From Trichomonas vaginalis G3 (taxonomy: Eukaryota; Parabasalia; Trichomonadida; Trichomonadidae), in NCBI RefSeq assembly GCF_026262505.1, contig NC_067204.1, positions 10,759,797 through 10,823,796 of the forward strand: a stretch of DNA of 64,000 nucleotides. Reading direction: 5' to 3'. Both the position numbers and the translations under genes were made by a program. Positions 1 through 8,967 of this stretch are shown one piece after another. Below the pieces are notes generated by a model that was given only the letters and a program-made list of their open reading frames with translations, did not search any database and was not told where the DNA came from. Position 1 is the first letter of the stretch. Each line of letters starts with the position of its first letter.

Positions 1-2050
1 TGGAGAAACCCTGACTGATCTACCCATTCGTAGAAGAATTTCCATGAATCTGAGGACATCTGTGTAAACATCATCATTTTCAATATGAAACAATTTAAAT
101 ACATCATTAATATCTTCGGGATTATAGGCCTCTAATGTGAGTATTGTAAATAGCATTTGTAAACTTACGTTCAATGAAGATCGTTCATCATTTAAACGTA
201 TTTCAAGGCCATTAACGTGATCGACACTGTGGTTTTTTTTAGTTCTCCTATCCGCGAATTCTTTGAGATATTTCGCTTGAGAAAAGCAAATTGCTTCAAA
301 CTGCGGAGCCTTATCTACGCAATTGATAAAGGAGGCACCTCCTCTTGCCATTGAGCAGAATATCTGATCTGGAAGGTGTGATGGAGGATCTTCGACTTCA
401 ACAGGAATTGGTGAAAAAGCATCAGCGATATTACCAGGTTCGTAATCCGACGGAGGATCAACTGAACTCTCATCCTCAGTTGAATTGAGGTCGTATTCAT
501 CAATGAAGTCCAAGTCATCATCACTGAATCCGTCAAGATCTGCTTCAGGATGCCACTCTTCATCATCATCGGAGTCGATTTCTCCTTCTTGCCTGCGATA
601 TCTTCTTTCAGGAATTTCACTAAAGTCTCGGAGCATATCCAGATTCTCACCTTGTGGTAATGCTTGCTCGGCTTTGTGTATGTATTCTTCCCTGACTTGT
701 TCGATCTTCTCAAGAAATTCGGCAGCTTGCTCATCAGTAACTTTGCTGAGAATTCTTTCATTTTCTCTGAGATCAGCCTCATGCATATTCCATGCTTCGA
801 TAATGAGGTTTTCATCGAGACATTTCCAGCATTGGACCAAGATATACACAGCCATTTTCAGTGTGCACACTAAGGTTTGATCGATGGCATAGAAATCTCA
901 CCACATTCGAGTCGCCATGTTTTTGAGAGCGCCAAAAACCTTCACGTCGAGTGGCTGGCAAAGATCTGTACAACCAACTGGAATGTAAACAAGATCAATG
1001 TTGAGTTCTTTTGCCAGGTCCTTCGTCTCCTTGTTCCTGTGGCTGGAGTAAGTGTCGAGGAATAAAATAATTTTGTTATTCCTCCTATAACTTTCATTGT
1101 CGCCAAACGCTTGATCATATCAGTCGCGAACCCATTCGAGGTAAGATTTGAAAACCTCATGGGTAGACCATCCTGATTCGGAATGAAGGATCTTTTCATT
1201 GCTGATGATCCGGTCGTCGCTCACTTGTTGATGGCACCTGTCTGTCAATCCTTTGCACACAATTGTCAAAGGAAGTTTTCTTCCATCAGCTGTGATGGTT
1301 GCAATGATTGTAACACCCTTCTTTTGGTTGTGGTTAATGTGTATATCGACTCCTTCTGATCCTTTAATAGCATAAGTAAGACCGCCTGCAATGCCGCATC
1401 CATAGAAAGATTCATCTGCATTTGCGAGCCGCCAAAGCTCGTCTTTGAATCTTTCAAAGAGTTCCGCTTTAATTTCATTGAATTGTTGTATCCGCTCTTG
1501 CATTTCTTCTTTATCTTGAGGTCTTCTGTGCCAATGTGCCTTTCTTGTTGTCAGATTTTGCCGCTCTCTAAAGTTCACAAGATAATGAGGAGATATTTCG
1601 AAATTCTCTTTTTTCAAAACATGTTCAGGGTAAGCATCTTTAAACATTTCCACAATTACTCGGCACATTTGTGTATTGAAAAAAAAACTTTTTTTCAATA
1701 AATTCTGTGATAATGTAGTTGGCTATCAAGAGCTCTCCTTCGTCATCAATAGCTCTGTTAACAAGTAACTGTGCCGTTTTTGGGTTGAATTTTTCATCTT
1801 CCAGGTAAGCATTTCTATAATTATACAAGGTAGAGCGAGATATATTTGTAATGGTGACAATTTGATCAATAAGATTTCCGTATGATTCGTCAAAACTAGC
1901 TTTTATAAGATCCATTAAAACTTCGACTTTTTTATCGCTCAGAGTTGCCGCATTGAATCTTGGGTCAGGAACTAATTTGCCGAGGAATTTTAATTTTTCT
2001 TTGATATCTGGCGGAAGATCTTCTCTTATTAGATGGTCTATGTCAGTCAT
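1..2050 (-). pseudogene. pogo/CENP-B-like DDE_1 transposase, decayed, runs off left edge
   Basis: A plain DNA transposon gene. The N-terminal part (1640-2050) carries a helix-turn-helix-like region around ISRSTLYNYRNAYL. Next comes a DDE_1 core: GVDIHINHNQKKG with TADG (first Asp region), ILFLDTYSSHRN (second Asp) and CQPLDVKVFGALKN (third Asp). An acidic C-terminal part stays open to base 1, so the end lies outside the window. The frame changes at the homopolymer run near 1681-1695. Two in-frame TGA codons (1120-1122, 898-900) sit where Trp would fit. The DDE_1 order D...LDxYxxH...QPLDV is typical of pogo/Tigger/jerky proteins, so the family call is good. No terminal repeats were identified. 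It is not active as read. Confidence 0.8.
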
Positions 2051-2088
2051 TAAAAATTTGTCTTGTCACTTTTTAATTTTTTTTTATT

Positions 2089-2667
2089 CTTTTGACAATC
2101 TGACAAAGTGAGAGCTGTAGAGACAAATGTGGGAGTATAGGCGGATCTTGCTGGAAGAAGATGTTTTTGGTAAGTTTCGTCATTAAGTTTTGAGCTTTGA
2201 CATATAAATCTTTTGACAATCTGACAAAGTGAGAGCTGTAGAGACAAATGTGGGAGTATAGGCGGATCTTGCTGGAAGAAGATGTTTTTGGTAAGTTTCG
2301 TCATTAAGTTTTGAGCTTTGACATATAAATCTTTTGACAATCTGACAAAGTGAGAGCTGTAGAGACAAATGTGGGAGTATAGGCGGATCTTGCTGGAAGA
2401 AGATGTTTTTGGTAAGTTTCGTCATTAAGTTTTGAGCTTTGACATATAAATCTTTTGACAATCTGACAAAGTGAGAGCTGTAGAGACAAATGTGGGAGTA
2501 TAGGCGGATCTTGCTGGAAGAAGATGTTTTTGGTAAGTTTCGTCATTAAGTTTTGAGCTTTGACATATAAATCTTTTGACAATCTGACAAAGTGAGAGCT
2601 GTAGAGACAAATGTGGGAGTATAGGCGGATCTTGCTGGAAGAAGATGTTTTTGGTAAGTTTCGTCAT
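2089..2667. repeat. 121-bp tandem repeat, about 4.8 copies
   Basis: Units begin with CTTTTGACAATC at 2089, 2210, 2331, 2452 and 2573, giving an exact 121-bp period. The copies are virtually identical and the last is incomplete. Because 121 is not a multiple of three, each unit shifts frame and produces artefactual open frames on the minus strand; none looks like a gene. The array begins immediately upstream of the transposase start. Confidence 0.95.
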
Positions 2668-3014
2668 AAGGCTTTAAACTTTGGCGAATTATATGTTAAA
2701 TCTTTCATACTAATAAGCATAATAAAGATGCAAAGATTATTTGCTAGCGCCGGCTTACTAACATTAATCTGAAGAACAACTTTATTAATATGCTTTAAGC
2801 AGAAATGAACTGATTTATAAAGTACATAATTTTAACATAAGATTTTAACGTCATGATTCACAAATATAAGTCAATAGAAAAGGATATCGATTAGAATTTC
2901 TTCGTGAGGTCGTTTGAAAGTTCTGCAATCAGAAGAAGATTGTTGAACAATCCGCCATTCCAGGAGGCATGAGCTTGTTATGTCTCCTTAAATGGCACAT
3001 ATTTGATAATTCAT
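2668..3014. other. AT-rich spacer, nothing recognised
   Basis: Unique AT-rich sequence between two tandem arrays. No open frame, RNA gene or terminal repeat is visible. Confidence 0.6.
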
Positions 3015-3334
3015 GGAGCAGAACTTTGCACGCAATCAGACAAAAGATTGCGACAGAGTAACTGGGAAGACAGCAACTTGAAGCGATAAGCTGCTTGGGT
3101 GCTGTCTCCCAGATGCATCTGTCGGGCAAAGTCTCAAAGGAGCAGAACTTTGCACGCAATCAGACAAAAGATTGCGACAGAGTAACTGGGAAGACAGCAA
3201 CTTGAAGCGATAAGCTGCTTGGGTGCTGTCTCCCAGATGCATCTGTCGGGCAAAGTCTCAAAGGAGCAGAACTTTGCACGCAATCAGACAAAAGATTGCG
3301 ACAGAGTAACTGGGAAGACAGCAACTTGAAGCGA
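3015..3334. repeat. 124-bp tandem repeat, about 2.6 copies, hairpin-forming
   Basis: Units start with GGAGCAGAACTTTGC at 3015, 3139 and 3263 (period 124). Within a unit two folds are visible. One pairs CTGGGAAGACAGC with GCTGTCTCCCAG around a short loop. The other is nested: CTGTC/GACAG outside, with CAAAGT/ACTTTG and CAATC/GATTG inside. Base composition is richer in G+C than the surroundings. It may be a relative of the four-hairpin arrays (124 is about half of 250), but that link is only inferred. Confidence 0.85.
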
Positions 3335-3422
3335 AGTTTTGTTTTCGAGTCTTTGGTTAAGAAATCTTAACAAAAAAACAAAGAAAAAAATCAGATAAAG
3401 TTGTCAATAACTTCATCAGTTA

Positions 3423-3566
3423 ATGCTCACCTATGGGAGGTGTTTTGCGGGAGCTGGGGGTATCTTGGTGAGTACTCAGGAGGCCAAGAAGGGCACCCCA
3501 ACCGACATTATCCTGATGAATTCAGTTGTCAACCATTCTGAAAACCGCCGAAACCGTCGTGTGTAG
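3423..3566 (+). other. Short GC-rich open frame (47 aa), gene fragment or chance
   Basis: An ATG at 3423 opens 47 codons ending at TAG 3564-3566, including AGAGGILVSTQEAKK and TDIILMNSVVNH. G+C is well above the about 30% of the flanks, and codon usage is host-like. It is too short to identify. It could be a captured fragment of a host gene or part of a structured non-coding RNA. Confidence 0.35.
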
Positions 3567-3655
3567 AGAAATTGTTTAAATTTATTTTTTTCAGATTTAA
3601 ATAAAAATAAGAAATGTTTACTATTATGGATTTTGAATTTTTTTTAAATTAAGAG

Positions 3656-3661
3656 TAGGAG
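3656..3661. repeat. Target-site duplication TAGGAG, left of Polinton B
   Basis: TAGGAG abuts the left terminal base of the inverted repeat. The same six bases occur at 50916-50921 directly after the right inverted repeat. A 6-bp duplication is the normal Polinton signature. Confidence 0.92.
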
Positions 3662-4232
3662 AGTAGTATATGTGACGGGTTGTGTGACTTTTTTTGTAAA
3701 CGTAAGAATTCATACAATATCGAGTGATTTTATATCATTTTTTTAACATATGAAGTAAAAAATATATGATTCTTACGGTTTTTATTCTTACGTTTTTGAA
3801 TAAATCAAGATTTAAAAAATTTTCAAAATTGTAAGGCATTTACACTCAGCCCAAACATAATGAAATAAATCATTAAAAAATTAACATTAATTTTAAAATA
3901 ATTTTTTTTATCTTTTATAAAAGAAGCTATATATAGATGATGTCAGATATTCCGCGATTAATTAAACATTGTTTAAATCCTGAATGGAATCAATGGAGTC
4001 ATAATCAAAGACCTCATAAACGAGTAAAAGAAATTAGATATAATTATTTTCATGAATAAAAGATTCACTACCATAATGAAATAAAAAATAAAAAAATTTT
4101 TAAAAAATAAACTTTAAAAATTCATGTCTTACATTTATGAAAATTTATTTTTTTATTTTGTATGAAATGAGTGTCAAAACTAACGACGTGAAAACATTAG
4201 GATTCACAAACGAGGAAATAAAGGATATATTA
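3662..4232 (+). repeat. Left terminal inverted repeat of Polinton B
   Basis: About 570 bp, near-identical in reverse complement to 50347-50915. It contains a 40-codon open frame and the first codons of the gene that is complete at the right end. Homology stops about 13 bp before the Polinton A insertion. Confidence 0.93.
3937..4059 (+). CDS. Small TIR-encoded protein, left copy (40 aa)
   Basis: Begins MMSDIPRLIKHCLNPEW, then a basic stretch (HNQRPHKRVKEIR), and ends YFHE. The right TIR carries the same frame with one visible amino-acid difference. It is unrecognised. Its basic, aromatic-rich composition would allow nucleic-acid binding, but that is guesswork. Being in both ends, it exists twice per element. 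Confidence 0.45.
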   Translation: MMSDIPRLIKHCLNPEWNQWSHNQRPHKRVKEIRYNYFHE

Positions 4233-4240
4233 TTTAAGAA

Positions 4241-4245
4241 ACTAA
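4241..4245. repeat. Target-site duplication ACTAA, left of Polinton A
   Basis: ACTAA precedes the terminal AGTTAGTATCCC of the inner element and recurs at 28470-28474 after its other end. It is five bases rather than the usual six. Confidence 0.75.
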
Positions 4246-5043
4246 AGTTAGTATCCCTATCTTGGGTACGGCGGCACTGCGTTCCACCTTACCCAAGATA
4301 ACAGTCTGACACATAAATAACTTCACTAATGACTTCACTAATGACTTCACTAACGACTTCACTAACGAATTCACTACCGTCCTCACTAAATAAAAAATAA
4401 CCTTATTTTATTTATTTTCCAACTTTTTTATTTCATTGTAAAGACATGTCTGACTACATTTACTATGACTCTTTCCCAGAACGTTTCCGTGAACTATTCA
4501 AAACTCAAGTAAAACTGAGAAACATGCATTTTAACAAAGACAGACCCATTGACGATGAAAGAAACCCTGAATATATTACAATCCCATATGACGCAAAATT
4601 CATTGCATACATTCCTTATGGTCGCAGAGGAACGAAAACTATTTCAACAAAGAACAAAAATTATTTCTGGAGCGATGAAGAAAATTGCCTTATCTACATA
4701 AATACATACTTAAATAAAGCTACATATTGTACAAAAGAAGGTTGGACTGGATTTGAGCTCTACATATACGACGACGATGGAAACAGACGTTGTGTATACC
4801 CATACGATAATATGTACCATTGTTTTCATCAAGCATTAAACGAATACATAGTCAGTAAGGGTCTCATTCCTGTTGAGTAGATATGCTTTATTTTTGTTCC
4901 CACATTTATTTAAAAATTAATGATATCACCACCCTCACACGTATGAAAACATAGCACAAAAATAAATTTAGGTGAAGTGGTGAGATCTCACCTCTTTTTT
5001 CACCTGTTTTTTCACCCTGTTGAATTCATTGCTTTATAACTCT
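4246..5043 (+). repeat. Left terminal inverted repeat of Polinton A
   Basis: About 800 bp, matching the complement of 27676-28469. It starts with a G+C-rich arm (GGGTACGGCGGCACTGCG), then short repeats of ACTTCACTAAYGACTTC, then a complete gene (4446-4880) and the GGTGA/TCACC intergenic motif. Confidence 0.93.
4446..4880 (+). CDS. TIR-encoded protein of Polinton A, left copy (144 aa)
   Basis: Opens MSDYIYYDSFPERFRELF. It is rich in Tyr and Asp, with no transmembrane segment or signal peptide. It has the composition of a compact soluble protein, with FWSDEENCLIYI and FELYIYDDDGNRRCVYPYD as its most distinctive stretches. It is not recognised. The right TIR encodes the same 144 residues on the opposite strand (27847-28281), so the gene is kept in two copies by the TIRs. 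The start is the first ATG after an AT-rich leader. A role early in transposition or replication is possible but only inferred from its terminal position. Confidence 0.75.
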   Translation: MSDYIYYDSFPERFRELFKTQVKLRNMHFNKDRPIDDERNPEYITIPYDAKFIAYIPYGRRGTKTISTKNKNYFWSDEENCLIYINTYLNKATYCTKEGWTGFELYIYDDDGNRRCVYPYDNMYHCFHQALNEYIVSKGLIPVE

Positions 5044-5279
5044 CTTCCTTTCTCCAACTCTTCTAACTTCTTCTTAAGTTCAGCAATGTTGTCCTCATGA
5101 AGTTTAATCTTTCTCAAAATTCCTTCTTTATCTAATGGTTGCTTTATCTTTCTAAACTGAACTCTACCATCCTTCATAGTATGAATGTAAAAACCTTCTG
5201 GAATAGTTCCTGATTTAATGTATTCTACCAAAAACTTTTGTTTCATTGCTTCAGTGACTTTAGTCGTCATTTCAATCAA
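5034..5279 (-). CDS. Small basic coiled-coil protein (81 aa) of Polinton A
   Basis: The N-terminal half carries EGFYIHTMKDGRVQFRK. This resembles HPFYYVSQSKDGKIYVRK in the gene at 7216-7650, so the two share a small domain (F-Y-x5-DG-x4-RK). The C-terminal half, LHEDNIAELKKKLEELEK, is a predicted coiled coil. It sits tail-to-tail with the TIR gene, and its 3' end reaches into the TIR. Function is unknown; the shared module could bind DNA or a partner protein. The second Met (MTTKV) is an alternative start. Confidence 0.65.
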   Translation of the reverse strand: MIEMTTKVTEAMKQKFLVEYIKSGTIPEGFYIHTMKDGRVQFRKIKQPLDKEGILRKIKLHEDNIAELKKKLEELEKGREL

Positions 5280-5319
5280 ATAAAAATTTTAATATTAAAT
5301 AAAAATAACGTTATTTTTT

Positions 5320-5790
5320 TCAGTAAGGAAACGCAGGAGTTTTACGATTTATTCGAGGAGTAGGTTCTGGTTTAAATGTTGGAGTCGGTTTAGGAGTTGA
5401 CTTTTGAATAGGAGTTTGTACTTCCATAGGTTCAGGAGTCATTGAAGGTTTTGCTTGTGAAGGCGTTGGTTTTGACGTTGGTTTTGGCGAAGGTGTTGGA
5501 GTTTGTTTAACTTCAGCTACTTCAGTATTATTTACAACATTTGCTTTATTTCTTTTCAACATCATAACTGCTCCTGCTGTAGCTAGCAAACCTAGTGGGA
5601 GACCATATTTTATATAAGGACTTGACCAAATGCTATTTTTGACAGGAGCTGGTGGAACACCTAACCTTGGTGAGACTGCTCTTTGCCATTGTGCAGCTCG
5701 TAAGAAATATTCAATAGGTGCTCCATAATCGTTTGGTAAAGTTTGTTTCATAGATGGTGAAGGTTCACGAGAGCTTGATGAAGAACTCAT
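5320..5790 (-). CDS. Pro/Thr-rich single-span membrane protein (156 aa) of Polinton A
   Basis: Starts with a Ser run (MSSSSSSREPSPS). It has one hydrophobic segment near residues 60-77 (IKYGLPLGLLATAGAVMML) followed by basic residues. A long Pro/Thr/Ser-rich tail with TPTPSPKPT-type repeats follows. Architecture suggests a virion or host-membrane associated protein with an extended tail; it is not assignable to a family. It lies directly downstream of the capsid candidate on the same strand, consistent with a structural-gene cluster. Confidence 0.7.
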   Translation of the reverse strand: MSSSSSSREPSPSMKQTLPNDYGAPIEYFLRAAQWQRAVSPRLGVPPAPVKNSIWSSPYIKYGLPLGLLATAGAVMMLKRNKANVVNNTEVAEVKQTPTPSPKPTSKPTPSQAKPSMTPEPMEVQTPIQKSTPKPTPTFKPEPTPRINRKTPAFPY

Positions 5791-5819
5791 TTATAAGCTT
5801 TAAAATAAACGTTCATCCT

Positions 5820-7188
5820 TTATTCCTCACTGTCGTCCGCAGCTAAGTTATAGTCATCTAATCTTATTATTGGGATTCCATTAGCACGCACCTGAATGGC
5901 AAAGCAACAATCCCTCATAAATCCAATAAGTGGCTTTGGTACATTTTCAGTTGCTAGTTCAATAGGTCCTTTAACAGACAATTTGTATGTTATTGGAGCA
6001 GTAGATGTTTGACCTTGCTGGAAGCAAAAGTCCACTTCTGTTGGAAAACCACATAAGAAATGTGTGTTGTCATAGCTATCCCATTTATGTTCCACACTAC
6101 CATCATCTACAAATACTTTTAACATTAATAGGCGTATAAGCTGCTGTAAATGTTGCACTTGAACTATCTGTATTCTTTGAGAATGAACCGTCCATAGGAA
6201 ACCAATCCATAACTTTAACAGGAAAACATAAAGCCTCGTTTGTATAATGTTCTACAAGTTCTGTATAAATGTTGGAGTCTAAAGAGAATGACTTTGGATG
6301 AATGAAACATTCATTAAAATCCATCTTTGTTCGAAATAGTTGCTGGGTTACAGTTGTAATAGTAACTGTTCCACTAGCTTCTATTGCCTTCGTTATCATA
6401 GTGAATGGTTCATTCCATGGAACAAATTTATTTGTCGGTGGATTTGAATCTGAAGCAAATGCAACTTTAAGAGTTGGATTGAAAGCAACGATATCATTTA
6501 CAGATATAGATGTGCATTGTAAGGCGTCGCTACTGAACTTTACTTTAAGCTGAATGTTTCCTGCAAAAGCTGGAATAAATCGAATAGCTTCTAATGGAAG
6601 GAATCTTCTAACAGGAATTCTTAAACGAAGCTTAAAATCAAATGATTTTCCTGCTGTAATTGGACCACTAACAATTTGTCCTGTTCTGCATGTTCCCGAA
6701 TGACTCCATACATCTTCATGTCGAGTCTTTGAGAAAACATCTACTTTCTTTATTTGTTCGGTAGTTTGTGAGTTTGAAGTTATATATGCTTCTTCTCTTG
6801 CGTTGTCTTGAGAATATACGATACGACCATTTGCAAGGATTTGATATCCAGCAACTGCATAGAAAGCGTCATCGAAACCAATCCAAAATCCTGGTGGGTT
6901 TGTTTTATTGGAACCTGAACCAATTTCTTTATCTGCAATAAATTGACCTTCCATTTTATACGTAATGAATGTATTGTAAAGGTCCAACATATTTTCACCA
7001 GGAGGTGAGAGATTGAATGTTACCCATGTGTTATCTTTAGCAGCTCCAGGTTGTGATGGAATCTTTGCGTCAGAATATTTTCTATTAGTGTCACCAATTT
7101 GAACTGCATTGTCTATGATATCGAAATATGAGCGAATCTGATGAATATGCTCTGCTGGAGTAAATTCGTTTAACTGTTCGTTCTGCAT
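5820..7188 (-). pseudogene. Major capsid protein-like gene of Polinton A (broken)
   Basis: A beta-rich protein remnant of about 450 residues beginning MQNEQLNEFTPAEHIHQ. The segment FKLRLRIPVRRFLPLEAIRF followed by an LKVKFSSDAL-type strand matches in pattern the equivalent part of the 546-aa protein of Polinton B (29457-31097: IPVNDLLAFQAF then ILKYYVF). A double jelly-roll major capsid role is inferred from size, abundance of beta strands, position and this pattern. One break is visible. The upstream leader contains TTTTTATCCGAA, also found before two other genes of this element. Confidence 0.6.
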
Positions 7189-7215
7189 GTATTTACTTCG
7201 GATAAAAATATCTAT

Positions 7216-7650
7216 TTACTTCATTATTCTCACTCTTCTTCTTGGCATTCGTGGTGGAAGTTGTTTCTTGACATTTTCAATGAACTGTACATTCTCTTTT
7301 GTCTCAACTTCTTTCACTGGCGGGTCAGGGTTCTTTGACTCGGTTTGCTTTTCAATGAAATTCACGAACTTTGCAATAAGCTCTTGGTTCGTTATTGAAA
7401 GAACATCTGGCTTCTTTTCTTCTGGTTCTATTGACTTTTCAGTTTGAATAGAAGGTTTTATATGGGCTTCGTGGACTTCACCCTTGCCATACACCTTAAT
7501 GTTGTCGCTTTCTGCATTCGCTAATGGAACCTTTCTTTTTCTTACGTATATTTTACCATCTTTACTCTGACTTACGTAATAGAAAGGATGTTGTATTCCT
7601 CTTGCGTCATTTAATATAATAGACTCTCGCTCTGATTTTGACAAGCTCAT
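7216..7650 (-). CDS. Hypothetical protein (144 aa) with FYxxxxxDG module
   Basis: Starts MSLSKSERESIILND. It carries HPFYYVSQSKDGKIYVRKRK, a module also present in the 81-aa protein at 5034-5279. The rest is charged and low in complexity, ending in a strongly basic tail (PPRMPRRRVRIMK). It is head-to-tail with the capsid candidate. The basic tail would suit DNA binding or packaging; function is not established. Confidence 0.65.
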   Translation of the reverse strand: MSLSKSERESIILNDARGIQHPFYYVSQSKDGKIYVRKRKVPLANAESDNIKVYGKGEVHEAHIKPSIQTEKSIEPEEKKPDVLSITNQELIAKFVNFIEKQTESKNPDPPVKEVETKENVQFIENVKKQLPPRMPRRRVRIMK

Positions 7651-7695
7651 TTTACATCGGTTAAAGTTTTAATTTTGTTTTTTATCTGCAGTCAA

Positions 7696-7957
7696 ATGAC
7701 TCAGACAAGCCCTACGGACAAGACCCAAGGGGTCATAGATGTTGAAGCATTGAAGAAAGAAATTCGTGAGCAAATTTTATCCGAACTGAAGGAACAAAAA
7801 ACAAGAACAAAAGCCAGAGAGACCAAAGAGAAAACTTAGTGAAAAACAATTTGCTGCATTAGCTGCTGGAAGACAAAAAGAACCACGTTTGCTGGCGAAG
7901 AAAGCTAGAGAAGAAGCTGAAGCAAAAGCTAAAGAAGCTGAAGCAAAGAAAGAGTAA
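7696..7957 (+). pseudogene. Small Lys/Glu-rich gene remnant of Polinton A
   Basis: Opens MTQTSPTDKTQGVIDVEALK. The region is lysine/glutamate/alanine-rich and helical, ending in repeats of KEAEAK. It is broken (one break visible). The first part overlaps a GACCC/GGGTC mini-palindrome at about 7727-7740. It is divergent from the gene at 7216-7650. Confidence 0.5.
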
Positions 7958-7981
7958 ATGGTTTATTTTTATCCGAATTAA

Positions 7982-8838
7982 ATGTATAGACAAATACCTT
8001 TATCTGTTGCGTTCAGTAGTGAAAACCCTGACGTCAAAATAAAGGGGAACAGAGTAACGTTTAAGTTTCCAACAGACTGGATTGTGAACATAAATGAAGA
8101 GAAGTACATTGGCATAACATCTATGTATATAACACGTGCTTTCAGAAAGGTTGACTTTATACTTCAAGTCGAGATAGAAAATGACGAACAGTCTTTTAGC
8201 GCCCAAAACATTCACATATACAAATACTTTAAAGACGATACAACATTGCAACAATGTATGATTTCATTTAATGAGATGTTCGAGAAAAAGTTCAACATTG
8301 AAGTACAAACTTTACAGCCTTTACGTGAGTTTCTTGCACAACTGAAAGAAAAAGGTAGTCAGCCACAACTTATAGACTTTCATTATGAATTTAATGAAAA
8401 TGAAGATGGAACACATGACTGTCAGTTTGTTGTATTCTCACCATTCAATGAAGTCGCTAAAGAGAAAGAAAATCCATTACGTATAAGATTTCAAATCTCT
8501 GAACCAAGTGATGATTTCAAGAATGTTTTCAATTATGATGCAATGCTTCCGAGGAAAAATGAATTTTCAAAGATTGTAACACCTGGCATTTGGGATAGAA
8601 AGCAAGCTATATTATATTCAAACTTAAGTAAGGAGTTGAAAATGAGTTCATTGGTCATACAAGAACTTCACCACTTCCTAACCCTAAATACTATAAATTA
8701 ACTGGCTTCAATCGTGAGTTTTGGATAGACATGTTCTCCACTCATGACCATAACTGCCCAGTGTTCTTACCTCCAGACCATAAGGACTGTCTCTACATTG
8801 AAGCACAACTCTTAAACTCTACCATCGCAGTATTGTAA
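7982..8838 (+). pseudogene. Probable virion protein remnant of Polinton A
   Basis: Starts MYRQIPLSVAFSSENPD. About 280 residues of alternating short beta strands and loops with no hydrophobic segments. The last part ends CLYIEAQLLNSTIAVL, resembling the strand-rich C-termini of the minor-capsid candidates at 23094 and 26367. One break is visible. The leader contains TTTATTTTTATCCGAATT. The family is not recognised; a jelly-roll minor capsid or penton-type role is a guess from composition and neighbours. Confidence 0.5.
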
Positions 8839-8967
8839 ATGACCACATGGGCTTCGCCTTGCCGCTAGCGGCTTATTTTTATCACGAATGACCTCATTGC
8901 TGACAAAAATAAATGACCTCATTATTTTTATCACGAATGACCTCATTGCTGACAAAAATAAATGACT
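8839..8967. repeat. Intergenic: GC-rich mini-palindrome plus 49-bp direct repeat
   Basis: GGGCTTCGCC and GCCGCTAGCGGC form a compact GC-rich hairpin at 8849-8872. It is followed by two copies of an approximately 49-bp unit ending GCTGACAAAAATAAATGAC. This spacer separates convergent genes. Confidence 0.7.

Noticed and set aside
2050-2667. Overlapping minus-strand open frames of 80-96 codons over the 121-bp repeats
   Set aside because: They arise because a 121-bp unit cycles through all frames without a stop; no coding character and no flanking signals.
3380-3570. snRNA, snoRNA or RNase P RNA in the GC-rich patch
   Set aside because: TGATGA and CTGA words occur but spacing does not fit a C/D RNA, and no RNase P conserved core is visible.
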